64,000 bases of DNA from NCBI GenBank assembly GCA_902595825.1, contig CACJRP010000003.1:40715-104714 (forward strand), read 5' to 3'. A program made the position numbers and the translations under genes. Below are positions 43,513 to 51,968 of the stretch, one piece after another; position 1 is the first letter of the stretch; every line of letters starts with the position of its first letter. Source of the DNA: an uncultured Bacteroidota bacterium. Its GTDB lineage: Bacteria; Bacteroidota; Bacteroidia; Flavobacteriales; Flavobacteriaceae. The notes beneath the pieces were generated by a model. It did no database searches. It saw nothing but the letters and a program-made list of their open reading frames with translations, and was not told where the DNA came from.

Positions 43513-44607
43513 ATGAGACTAGAAAAAATTATTAGTGAAATTGAAAAAATATTCCCTTTAAATACGGCTGAAGAATACGATAATGTTGGTTTGTTGTTAG
43601 GAAAAACGAATGTTGAGTGTAAAAAAGCTCTTGTATGTCATGATGTTACGGATGAAACAATTGACGAAGCATTAAGTAACAAATGTGAATTAGTAATTTC
43701 TTATCATCCTTTGATATTTAGTAGTCTAAAAAAAGTGAACTATGAAGATAGAGTGGGGAGACTAATTACAAAAATGATTGAGAATAAACTTTCTCTATAT
43801 ACAATTCATACTTCCTTTGATAATATAAAAAATGGTTTGAATTTGATGCTTGGTGAAATTTTAAATTTAAGTAATCAAAGAAAGTTAATTCCAAAAAAAA
43901 ATAGCTTAATGAAAATAACAAGCTATGTTCCTAGTGATTATCTAGATAAAGTTTTAAATTCATTATACGATGCTGGAGCTGGAGAGATAGGAAATTATTC
44001 AAAATGTAGTTTTTCAACAAAAGGTCAAGGAACATATATGGGGAGTAAGCAAAGTAATCCTAAATTTGGCAAAAAAGAAGAACTAACTAAAACTTCTGAG
44101 ATTTTAATTAGTCTTGTTTTTCCAAGTCATAAAAAGAAAAAAATAGTAGAAAATTTAATTGAATCCCATCCATATGAAAGCGTCGCATATGAAGTTACAA
44201 ACATTGAAAATAGTAATCCTGATTTAGGTCTAGGAAGTATCGGAATTTTACCCCGAAGTATGACACAAAACGAATTTCTTGAATATCTCAAAAGTAAATT
44301 ACCGATTTCTTTTTTGAGACACACAAAATTTAATACAAATAAAATTAGAACTGTTTCGGTTTTGGCTGGTTCGGGTGCCTTTGCGATAGACAACGCAATC
44401 GAAAATAATGCTGATGCATTTGTTACGGGCGATTTAAAGTATCATGATTTTTATAAAAGTGACAACAAAATTCTTTTAGTGGATGCTGGGCATTTCGAAA
44501 CAGAGTTTTTTATAAAAAATAAATTACAAGAGATACTTAATGAAAAAATTCCTAATTTTGCGTTCGTTCAATCTAACATAAATACAAATCCTGTAAAATA
44601 TTTTTAA
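43513..44607 (+). CDS. Nif3-like dinuclear metal-centre protein (GTP cyclohydrolase 1 type 2 family)
   Basis: This roughly 364-residue protein has the Nif3 fold. The start MRLEKIISEIEKIFPLNTAE leads into YDNVGLLLG; metal-binding His residues lie in ISYHPLIFSSLKK and TIHTSFDN and in the late VDAGHFETE. A CutA-like insert sits in the middle (ITSYVPSDYLDKVLNSLYDA). I use the ATG at 43513, which gives the standard N-terminus; the open frame upstream to 43405 runs back into the divergent lpxK. The function is poorly defined in bacteria. The next gene is 3 bp on. Confidence 0.9.
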   Translation: MRLEKIISEIEKIFPLNTAEEYDNVGLLLGKTNVECKKALVCHDVTDETIDEALSNKCELVISYHPLIFSSLKKVNYEDRVGRLITKMIENKLSLYTIHTSFDNIKNGLNLMLGEILNLSNQRKLIPKKNSLMKITSYVPSDYLDKVLNSLYDAGAGEIGNYSKCSFSTKGQGTYMGSKQSNPKFGKKEELTKTSEILISLVFPSHKKKKIVENLIESHPYESVAYEVTNIENSNPDLGLGSIGILPRSMTQNEFLEYLKSKLPISFLRHTKFNTNKIRTVSVLAGSGAFAIDNAIENNADAFVTGDLKYHDFYKSDNKILLVDAGHFETEFFIKNKLQEILNEKIPNFAFVQSNINTNPVKYF

Positions 44608-44610
44608 GTT

Positions 44611-45390
44611 ATGGCCAAAAAAGTAGAAATTACAATAGAGGAAAAATTGAGAGCTCTTTTTGACTTACAATTAATTGACTCTCGAATAGATGAAATTAGA
44701 AACATAAGGGGAGAACTACCTTTGGAGGTTGAAGATTTAGAAAATGAAATTCAGGGTTCTAATGTCAAAGTAGAAAAAATCACAAACGAAATTATCGAAT
44801 TTGAAAGTAGCATTAAAATTCACAAAAATAATATTGAGGAAGCAAAAGCTTTGATTGATAAATATTCTGAAAAATTGAATAATGTTAGAAATAATCGAGA
44901 ATATAATTCTATTGTAAAAGAAGAAGAATTTCAAAAGTTGGAAATTGAACTATGTGAAAAAAAAATTAAGGATTTACAGGGAAAATCTGAGCTTAAAAAT
45001 GAAACTATCAAAACTCTAAAGGAGCATATTCAGGAAAAGCAAAATCATTTAGACGCCAAAAAAGGAGAATTAAAAGAAATAATGAAAGAAACAGAAAAGG
45101 AAGAAAATCTTTTAATTAAACAGTCAAAAAAATTTGAAGAAAAAATTGAAGAACGTCTCGTAAAAGCCTACCAAAGAATTCGAAAAAATGTAAAAAATGG
45201 TATGGCTATTGTTGCACTCGAACGAGGTGCGTCCGCTGGATCATATTTTACTATTCCACCTCAAATACAAATGGAAATTGCATCAAGACAGAGGATTATA
45301 ACTGATGAATATAGCGGTAGAATTCTTGTTGATGCTGAGCTTGCTAATGAAGAAAGGGACAAAATAAATAAAATTATAAATTCCCTCTAG
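44611..45390 (+). CDS. C4-type zinc-ribbon-family coiled-coil protein with all zinc cysteines lost
   Basis: This 259-residue protein begins KLRALFDLQLIDSRIDEIRN, followed by a long charged coiled coil (about residues 35-190) and a C-terminal ribbon-like end. In family members that end carries two pairs of cysteines (C-x2-C, later CEYCGR). Here they read RGASAGSYF and TDEYSGRIL, so Ser, Ser, Asp and Ser stand in place of Cys, although the flanking IPPQIQMEIASRQRII is conserved. Zinc binding is therefore unlikely. The family is thought to act on nucleic acids or in translation-related roles, but the function is unclear. It is paired with the Nif3-like gene. Confidence 0.82.
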   Translation: MAKKVEITIEEKLRALFDLQLIDSRIDEIRNIRGELPLEVEDLENEIQGSNVKVEKITNEIIEFESSIKIHKNNIEEAKALIDKYSEKLNNVRNNREYNSIVKEEEFQKLEIELCEKKIKDLQGKSELKNETIKTLKEHIQEKQNHLDAKKGELKEIMKETEKEENLLIKQSKKFEEKIEERLVKAYQRIRKNVKNGMAIVALERGASAGSYFTIPPQIQMEIASRQRIITDEYSGRILVDAELANEERDKINKIINSL

Positions 45391-45401
45391 TCTTTTAAGG
45401 A

Positions 45402-47423
45402 TCATTTTTTAAACTTATCAAACCAGTATAATACAGAATTTACCTTAGCAATAAGATTACTGGATTTAGATGCTATACTGTGACTTGAGTTTGGAATTCT
45501 AACCAACATTGTTTCTACTTTATTTAACTTCAAGGCTGTATAAAATTGCTCACTTTCAGAAATTGGGGTCCTATAATCTTTTTCTCCAGTAAGTAACATT
45601 GTTGGAGTTTTAACATTTCCTACATAGGAAATAGGTGATCTTTTCATATAATTCTCTTGATCTTCCCAAGGGAAATTTTTAAACCAATATTTGTAATATA
45701 TCGAAGTATTGTCTGCATACAATACAAAGCTATACCAGTTAATTACAGGTTTTGCAACCACTGCAGCTCTAAAAATATCAGTTTTGCCAACAATCCAAGA
45801 AGACAAAACCCCTCCTCCACTGCCCCCAGTAACAAAAAGATTTTTCTCATCAATAAAACCTTTCTTTAAAACATAATTGACTCCTGAAATTAAATCGTCA
45901 TAGTCATGGCTTGGATAGTTATGATGGATTTCATTAGCAAATCTTTTACCATAACTTGTGCTACCTCTAGGGTTTATATAAAGAACTACATAACCTTTGC
46001 TAGCATATAGCTGAACCTCTGTTGAAAAACGAAAACCATAATTTGAAAATGGACCACCATGTATTTCCAAAATTAATGGATATTTATTATTTGGATCGAA
46101 ATTTGGCGGTGTTGCTATCCAACCTTGGATTTCAAGATTATCAAAAGAGGAGTTATACTTTATTTCTTTTATATTAGCTAGATTCTTAAATTCAAATAAA
46201 TTTTTGTTGAGATTTGTCAATCTAGACTTAGAACCACCAAATCCAGTTGCTAGATCTGATGGATTATAAAAATTACCAAAAGTAAAAGCATACCTTTCAT
46301 TTTTTGATACTGAAAAACTTCCTCCACTATATGGTCTCCCTTGAGATAATCCTCCAACTTCATTAACCAAAAACTGAAATTCTCCTGACAAATTAAAGTA
46401 ACCCAACTTTGTCATACCATGGTCATCGTATTTAAAAAAAATCTTTTTAGAATTACCAGACCAAAAAATACTTGTTATATTTCTGTCAAAATCTTTTGAA
46501 ATATTTTTTATGTTCTTGCCATTTCTATCCATTATATAAAGTTCATTTTGCTGATAGCCTAAAAATTTATCATCAAAGCCTAAAAAAGCTATTTTTTTTC
46601 CGTCGTACGAAACCTTGGGGGAAAAATCAGGTCCAAATCTAGATGTTAATTTTATTAAACTTTTAGAACTAAAATTATATATATGAATATCCGAGTCTCT
46701 TGGCTCAAAATCCATATTTTTTTTGAAATTTGCGGAAATTATTAATTCATTTTTATTAAACCACTCACAGGAATAAATTCTGCCCTTGAAATTACTAATC
46801 TTAGTTGGTGAACCTCCATCAACTGAAATTAAAAAAATTTGCTTATTCCCTTTTTTTAAGTATCCTCCCCCATCGGACCTAAATTCTAAATCTGTAATTT
46901 CTATTGGAGGATCATTCCATTTCGCACCATCTGGCTTTTCTGGCATTTCAATTAATTTTTTTTTCTTTTCCTCAACGAATGATAAAAAAATAATTTTTTT
47001 ATCATCTGCAGACCATCTCAGATTTGAAATATTAGCTTTTACAGTTGTCAACATTTGAAGTGATTTTTTTTCTAGTTCATATAAATACAACTTTGTTACC
47101 TTATCATTATTTGACTTAAAAAGAAACTTTTTCCCATCGTTTGACCATGTTGGTTGGTTGAATTTGTTATTTCCTGTTGTAATTGGTCTGCTGTTGCTAC
47201 CATCATAATTTACTATCCAAATATTTGAATAATTTGAATCGGACATAATATCCTTGAAATTCCTTTCATATAAAATTCTTCTTCCATCAGGGGAAATCTG
47301 AGGATTTGAAATGTGTCGTAATTTAAAAATGTCTAAGGGTTCTAAGTTAGATTTTTGCGAATTTACATTTGTAGAAACAATAAATGCTAAAATTAGATTT
47401 AAAAAAATTTTTTTTGTCATCAT
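45402..47423 (-). CDS. Secreted S9-family serine peptidase (prolyl oligopeptidase / acylaminoacyl-peptidase type)
   Basis: This 673-residue protein has a signal peptide and an N-terminal beta-propeller of WD40-like/TolB repeats (HISNPQISPDGRRILYER, and later FGPDFSPKVSYDGKKIAFLG). A C-terminal alpha/beta-hydrolase domain follows. The catalytic residues are Ser near 534 in VTGGSGGGVLSSW, Asp near 616 in GEKDYRTPISES and His near 648 in NSSHSIA. It probably cleaves peptides in the periplasm, as is common for peptide-feeding marine flavobacteria. It is divergent from the DUF1080 lipoprotein gene. Confidence 0.9.
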   Translation of the reverse strand: MMTKKIFLNLILAFIVSTNVNSQKSNLEPLDIFKLRHISNPQISPDGRRILYERNFKDIMSDSNYSNIWIVNYDGSNSRPITTGNNKFNQPTWSNDGKKFLFKSNNDKVTKLYLYELEKKSLQMLTTVKANISNLRWSADDKKIIFLSFVEEKKKKLIEMPEKPDGAKWNDPPIEITDLEFRSDGGGYLKKGNKQIFLISVDGGSPTKISNFKGRIYSCEWFNKNELIISANFKKNMDFEPRDSDIHIYNFSSKSLIKLTSRFGPDFSPKVSYDGKKIAFLGFDDKFLGYQQNELYIMDRNGKNIKNISKDFDRNITSIFWSGNSKKIFFKYDDHGMTKLGYFNLSGEFQFLVNEVGGLSQGRPYSGGSFSVSKNERYAFTFGNFYNPSDLATGFGGSKSRLTNLNKNLFEFKNLANIKEIKYNSSFDNLEIQGWIATPPNFDPNNKYPLILEIHGGPFSNYGFRFSTEVQLYASKGYVVLYINPRGSTSYGKRFANEIHHNYPSHDYDDLISGVNYVLKKGFIDEKNLFVTGGSGGGVLSSWIVGKTDIFRAAVVAKPVINWYSFVLYADNTSIYYKYWFKNFPWEDQENYMKRSPISYVGNVKTPTMLLTGEKDYRTPISESEQFYTALKLNKVETMLVRIPNSSHSIASKSSNLIAKVNSVLYWFDKFKK

Positions 47424-47468
47424 AATAATAAAAAAGTTTAGATTTGAATCTTTGAACTAATTGAATTT

Positions 47469-48176
47469 ATGAAAAAAATATTATTCATCTTTTTTTTGAC
47501 AATACTTTTTAAATGTTCTAAAACATCGGAAAATAAAGAATGGATTTTTCTTTTTAGTGATAAGAATTCTTCATTCTGGAAGGCTTATAATGGTGATACC
47601 TTACCTAAAAAATGGAAAATAACCAATAATTTGTTAACGTTTGATACTGATTTTAAACTTGAAAGTGAATATACTAAAGGGTCAGATATTGTTTTTTCTA
47701 AAGAAGAATTTGGGAATTTTGAACTGTACTTAGAATGGAAACTTCCTAAAGGAGGAAACAGCGGGATTTTTTATCATCTTAAAGAAGGTTACGAAGAAAT
47801 ATCCGAAGTTGCTCCAGAATACCAACTTTTAGATGACGAAGGATGGGAGGATTTAAACAACGCTAAATTAAGTTCTTGGCAAAAAGCTGGCGCAGATTAT
47901 GCAATGCATTCCCCAAATGCAGAAAATAAGATTCTTAATCCTAGTGGAGAGTGGAACTCCACCAAAATAATTTTCACTAAAGAAAAGGTAGAGCATTGGC
48001 TAAATGGCCAAAAAATTTTATCATTTGTTCCATGGTCAGAAGATTGGTATGAAAGAAAAAAGAAAGGCAAATGGAAAAATTCAAATTTTTATGGAAAATT
48101 TAAAACGGGTTACATAGGTTTACAGGATCACAATAGTTCAATTTCATTTAGAAATATGAAAATAAGAAAATTATAG
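47469..48176 (+). CDS. DUF1080 lipoprotein (3-keto-disaccharide hydrolase-like)
   Basis: This 235-residue protein has a short lipoprotein signal peptide (Cys16 in ILFKCSKTS) and one concanavalin-like beta-sandwich domain: WIFLFSDKNSSFWKAYNG, FELYLEWKLPKGGNSGIFYH and GYIGLQDHNSSISFRNMKIR. DUF1080 members are linked to hydrolysis or elimination of 3-keto-glycosides. It is 6 bp upstream of an exported Gfo/Idh/MocA oxidoreductase, which could make the 3-keto substrate. The sugar is unknown. Confidence 0.85.
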   Translation: MKKILFIFFLTILFKCSKTSENKEWIFLFSDKNSSFWKAYNGDTLPKKWKITNNLLTFDTDFKLESEYTKGSDIVFSKEEFGNFELYLEWKLPKGGNSGIFYHLKEGYEEISEVAPEYQLLDDEGWEDLNNAKLSSWQKAGADYAMHSPNAENKILNPSGEWNSTKIIFTKEKVEHWLNGQKILSFVPWSEDWYERKKKGKWKNSNFYGKFKTGYIGLQDHNSSISFRNMKIRKL

Positions 48177-48182
48177 ATTATC

Positions 48183-49529
48183 ATGAATCAAACTAGAAGA
48201 GATTTTATAAAAAAGTCTACGGCACTTGGAGTATCAAGTTTATTACCATTTAACAAAAAATTTTTTAAAATGAATGCCAAGATTAGGACCGCGCATATTG
48301 GAGTTGGTGGAATGGGCTTAAATGATTTAAAAGCTATTTCTTCGCACAAAAATGTTCTAGTTACTGCTCTTTGCGACGTAGATTCAGACCTTTTAAACCA
48401 AGCTCATAAGTTATTCCCAAAAGCAAAAATGTTTAAGGACTACAGGATTCTTTTAAATAATTTAGAGAATGAAATAGATGCAGTTGTTATATCAACACCA
48501 GACCACACACATGGTCCAGCGTCGATAATGGCTATGAAAAAAGGTAAGGCTATTTATTGTCAAAAACCGCTAACAAATAATATTATTGATGCAAGAGAGA
48601 TGAGTAAAATCTCATTTGAAAAGAGGTTAGTTACTCAAATGGGAATTCAAGTTCATTCTTTTTATGACTATAAACTTGCAAAACTTTTAATACAAGAGGA
48701 CTTAGTTGGAAAGATACATACAGTTAGAGCGTGGAGTCCAAAAAATTGGGGATTTGATGGAAAACTATCAAAAAAAGAAGATAAGATACCTGATAATCTA
48801 GATTGGAATTTATGGTGTGGAACCTCACCTTACAAAAATTATTTAGAAAATAAATATCACCAATACAATTGGAGAAAAATGGTTGGCTATGGTTGTGGAA
48901 CTTTGGGAGATATGGGTGTTCATATTTTTGACACCCCTTATAATGCATTAGAACTTGATGTTCCAGAAAGTGTTATAAATGAATGTAGAAAACCTAATGG
49001 AATTGGTTTTCCTGAAAAAAACAAAGTCTCATATGTATTCCCTGGAACAAAATTTACAACTAAAAAATTAAAGTGGGTATGGGAAGATGGAAAAGGTGCG
49101 CCATATTCTAATAATGATTTAAAACTCCCAAATGGAGATAAATTGCCTCAGCAGGGAGCTATGTTTATAGGAAAAAAAGGAAGACTTCTTTTACCACATT
49201 TTATGGAAATTCCTAAAATTATAATTGATAACAAATATCAATTTCTTGATACTTCTAAATTTGAAGAAAAGGAACTTTTAGAAAAAAATCCTGCTAGGGA
49301 TTACGAAAAAGAGTCATTATTACATTATCATGAGTTTATCGATGCCTGTTTAAACAAAAAAGAATGTTCTGCTCCATTTACATATTCCTCAAAGCTAACT
49401 GAAACGATTCTCTTGGGTGTTGTTGCGGGTAGATTTCCAGGTGAAAAACTAAATTGGGATAAGACAAAAGGCCAATTTATAGAGGAAAAGGCCAATCAAT
49501 TTCTAAAACAAAATAATAGATCGTTTTAG
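48183..49529 (+). CDS. Tat-exported Gfo/Idh/MocA-family oxidoreductase
   Basis: This 448-residue NAD(P)-dependent dehydrogenase has a twin-arginine signal (TRRDFIKKSTALGVSSLLPF), so it is exported folded with its cofactor. The nucleotide loop is IGVGGMGLNDL, followed by DAVVISTPDHTHGPAS and the conserved lysine motif in YCQKPLTNNI. The substrate domain includes GYGCGTLGDMGVHIFDTPYN. Such proteins oxidise or reduce sugars, often at C3. The linked DUF1080 lipoprotein supports a periplasmic redox route for glycosides. It lies 2 bp before the DUF1543 gene. Confidence 0.88.
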   Translation: MNQTRRDFIKKSTALGVSSLLPFNKKFFKMNAKIRTAHIGVGGMGLNDLKAISSHKNVLVTALCDVDSDLLNQAHKLFPKAKMFKDYRILLNNLENEIDAVVISTPDHTHGPASIMAMKKGKAIYCQKPLTNNIIDAREMSKISFEKRLVTQMGIQVHSFYDYKLAKLLIQEDLVGKIHTVRAWSPKNWGFDGKLSKKEDKIPDNLDWNLWCGTSPYKNYLENKYHQYNWRKMVGYGCGTLGDMGVHIFDTPYNALELDVPESVINECRKPNGIGFPEKNKVSYVFPGTKFTTKKLKWVWEDGKGAPYSNNDLKLPNGDKLPQQGAMFIGKKGRLLLPHFMEIPKIIIDNKYQFLDTSKFEEKELLEKNPARDYEKESLLHYHEFIDACLNKKECSAPFTYSSKLTETILLGVVAGRFPGEKLNWDKTKGQFIEEKANQFLKQNNRSF

Positions 49530-49531
49530 AT

Positions 49532-50065
49532 ATGAAGCTTTTTTCAGTTTTTTTAGGTGGAAGAGCAGATAAATGCAATACTGAATTACATGATGTTGTA
49601 TTCAGTATAGGAGAAAAAATTGAGGACACTTACATTGATTTGTTGGACAAATGGTTTGGTTTACCTGATAGATTACATATAGATTCCTGGGTAGATTTAA
49701 GGATAGTAGAAGGGTATAAAGTTTCCCTTTCAAAAAAGAAAAATAAATCAAACAAAAAATTGTATTTCGTTAATCTGGGTGCTTATGAAAAAAATAAATT
49801 TGAAGAATTACATGAAAGTAAGTTTATGGTTGATATTAATAAAATAAATGTTAAAAAAAGAGCTAAAGAATTATTACTTATTGGAAAAGAACAAGTCCAT
49901 CTAGATGACCTTTATGATGTAGATGACTGCATAGAAATAAAAAAGGTTTCCGGGTATTACATAAACTTAGAAAGGACATTAGAAAAAGATAATCTTAAGT
50001 TTAATAATGGTTATAAACCAATTCCAAAAAATATTATTAGTAGTTTTAAGAAAACAAATTCATAA
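49532..50065 (+). CDS. DUF1543 domain protein
   Basis: This 177-residue cytoplasmic protein matches the DUF1543 pattern twice: LFSVFLGGRADKCNTELHDV and DSWVDLRIVEGYKVSLS at the N-terminus, and a related half starting LYFVNLGAYEKNKFEELHES. The function is unknown. It follows the oxidoreductase gene by 2 bp but probably has no functional link to it. The end is intact at 50065. Confidence 0.78.
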   Translation: MKLFSVFLGGRADKCNTELHDVVFSIGEKIEDTYIDLLDKWFGLPDRLHIDSWVDLRIVEGYKVSLSKKKNKSNKKLYFVNLGAYEKNKFEELHESKFMVDINKINVKKRAKELLLIGKEQVHLDDLYDVDDCIEIKKVSGYYINLERTLEKDNLKFNNGYKPIPKNIISSFKKTNS

Positions 50066-50111
50066 AACGGATGATATAAAAAGTAAAGGATTAATGCATG
50101 AAATTTATAAC

Positions 50112-50574
50112 ATGGAATTTATATTCAGAAAGGCAATGGAGGTTGATATACCGTATATAGTAAAAATGTTAGCCGATGATGAACTTGGTTCCAAAAGAGA
50201 AGATTATAAAAGTCCATTACCAGAGAGAGTTACCATGATGCATTCCGAAATATCGTTCTAGACAAAAACCAAGAATTAATTATTCTTGAGAATTTCAATA
50301 AAGAAATAATTGGCACATTACAACTTACCTTTATACCATATTTGACATACCGAGATGATTTAAGAGCTCAAATCGAAACAGTGAGTGTTCACAAGAAATT
50401 TAGAGTAAAGGGGTTGGGAAAAAGATATTCAAATTGGCAATTAAAAGAAGTATAGACAAAGGAGCTCATTTGGTTAAATTAACAACTAATAAACAGAGAC
50501 TTGATGCTATAGAGTTTTACAAAGAATTAGGATTCAGAGATAGTCATATGGGAATGAAATTAAACCTCCTATAA
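50112..50574 (+). pseudogene. GNAT-family N-acetyltransferase broken by two frameshifts
   Basis: The three frames together read as one GNAT protein. MEFIFRKAMEVDIPYIVKML to EDYKSPLPE is in the first frame. SYHDAFRNIVLDKNQELIIL to KKFRVKGLGK, including the acetyl-CoA-binding VSVHKKFRVKGLGK, is in the second. IFKLAIKRSIDKGAHLVKLT to GFRDSHMGMKLNLL is in the third. The first break lies in GAGAGAG near 50225-50231 (two extra bases). The second is in a run of five A near 50419-50423 (one base missing). It is either a recent pseudogene or two sequencing errors in repetitive tracts. Confidence 0.8.
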
Positions 50575-50702
50575 GAAATATAGAGGAAAAATTAGAGTTA
50601 GTGTAGGAAATTAAGTATATGGAAAAGAGTTTGAAAATATAAAATTTTAGAGAATAATGGGTATAAAAAAAGATAAAGGTTATAAATCTAATTTTAGGTG
50701 TG

Positions 50703-50777
50703 TGGGCGCGAAGGGATTCGAACCCCTGACCCCTTGGGTGTAAACCAAGTGCTCTGAACCAACTGAGCTACGCGCCC
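50703..50777 (-). tRNA. tRNA-Val (anticodon TAC)
   Basis: The minus strand forms a cloverleaf. The acceptor GGGCGCG (50777-50771) pairs with CGCGCCC (50710-50704), and the discriminator A is at 50703. The D arm is GCTCAGTTGGTTCAGAGC. The anticodon arm CTTGG-TTTACAC-CAAG gives anticodon TAC, and the T arm has GGTTCGAATCC. CCA is not encoded. It lies in the largest gene-poor stretch of the window. Confidence 0.95.
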
Positions 50778-51174
50778 TAAATCAACACTTCGCAGAGTGT
50801 TTAATATACAGCTAATTAAAAATGTACGAAACTAATACACTATCAACTCTATTCCAATACTTTTGGAATGGTCAAATATACTGCTTTTTGTATAAATATA
50901 TTTATGCTTCTCCTCGGATTGGAATTAGTACAAATTCGCTTTTCGAATCGGTGAAAAGTTGTTTTTAGAGATAGGTAGAGGTGTGAAAAAAAATATATGA
51001 AGAAAACACCCACCAAACCAATTACTTAGAAATGCGAAGCAAATATGCATTTAAAACTCGATTTGTTCAATTATTTGAAAATTTAAAATTATAATTTTTA
51101 TTATTTTTTTACCATTGATGTTTTTTAGTTTAATTATATTAATTTTTAGTTTTATAAATAAATAATTAATAAGT
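50778..51174. other. Intergenic stretch of about 400 bp with no recognised gene
   Basis: I see no gene, RNA family or mobile-element end. Three short hairpins are present: AACACT/AGTGTT near 50786-50803, ATTCCAA/TTGGAAT near 50851-50869 and ATTCG/CGAAT near 50935-50949. The sequence is AT-rich, with short reading frames that resemble nothing known to me. Together with the frameshifted acetyltransferase and the tRNA, it looks like a decaying spacer. Confidence 0.5.
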
Positions 51175-51951
51175 ATGAAAGAAAAAGGGAAAACAAGAAA
51201 GTTGGGAAAAACAAAGTTCATGACTGCATCAAATGATGGAGAACTAGAAAATAAAAAAAGATTGCTTGAAATCTTAAAATCAAATATAATTCCTGATGAC
51301 CTAATTTTGGACAGCATTGGACTATTCATAAGAAGGCAGCAACTTTCTAAGATTTTACTTATCAATAGATTATATGAAAAAATTGTAAATATTCATGGTG
51401 TAATTATGGAATTTGGTGTTTTTTTTGGAAAAAACCTTTCATTATTCACCTCATTACGTGGTATCCACGAACCTTATAATCACAACAGAAAAATAATCGG
51501 ATTTGATACTTTCAAGGGTTTTCTCAATATTAATAAAAAAGATGGAAAACATAACATAATTGAAAAAGGGAGTTATTCTGTTTCTGAAAATTATGAAGTC
51601 ACCTTGGATGAGATTTTATCAATTCATGAAAAAAATTGTCCATTAAGCCATATTAGTAAATATCAAATAGTCAAGGGTGACGCAAGTAAAACAATATCAC
51701 AATATTTAAGCGATGAGCCTCAAACAATTATTGCGCTTGCATATTTTGACTTTGATATTTATCAACCAACTAAAGAATGTTTAGAAAAAATAAGACCTAG
51801 ACTAGTAAAAGGGAGCATCCTTGTTTTTGATGAATTAAATTGTAAATCATTCCCAGGTGAAACAATTGCATACGATGAAGTTCTTGGATTGAATAACTAT
51901 AAATTGAATAGAGATAGGAGCAATCCATTTGTAAGTTGGATAGAATTTTAG
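51175..51951 (+). CDS. TylF/macrocin-O-methyltransferase-like SAM-dependent methyltransferase
   Basis: This 258-residue class I methyltransferase has motif I in GVIMEFGVFFGKNLSLF, the acidic loop in RKIIGFDTFKGFLNI and the metal-site-like YFDFDIYQPTKECLEKIRP with LVFDELNCKSFPGET. It resembles the TylF/MycF group, which methylate sugars in antibiotics and in polysaccharides. No biosynthetic cluster surrounds it, so the substrate is probably a surface glycan. It is convergent with folC. Confidence 0.78.
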   Translation: MKEKGKTRKLGKTKFMTASNDGELENKKRLLEILKSNIIPDDLILDSIGLFIRRQQLSKILLINRLYEKIVNIHGVIMEFGVFFGKNLSLFTSLRGIHEPYNHNRKIIGFDTFKGFLNINKKDGKHNIIEKGSYSVSENYEVTLDEILSIHEKNCPLSHISKYQIVKGDASKTISQYLSDEPQTIIALAYFDFDIYQPTKECLEKIRPRLVKGSILVFDELNCKSFPGETIAYDEVLGLNNYKLNRDRSNPFVSWIEF

Positions 51952-51968
51952 ATTTATATTGTAAAAAT

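Noticed and set aside
50007-50111. A separate small gene beginning at 50007 inside the DUF1543 gene.
   Set aside because: The upstream 35 codons overlap DUF1543 in another frame; the conserved acetyltransferase sequence begins at the ATG at 50112.
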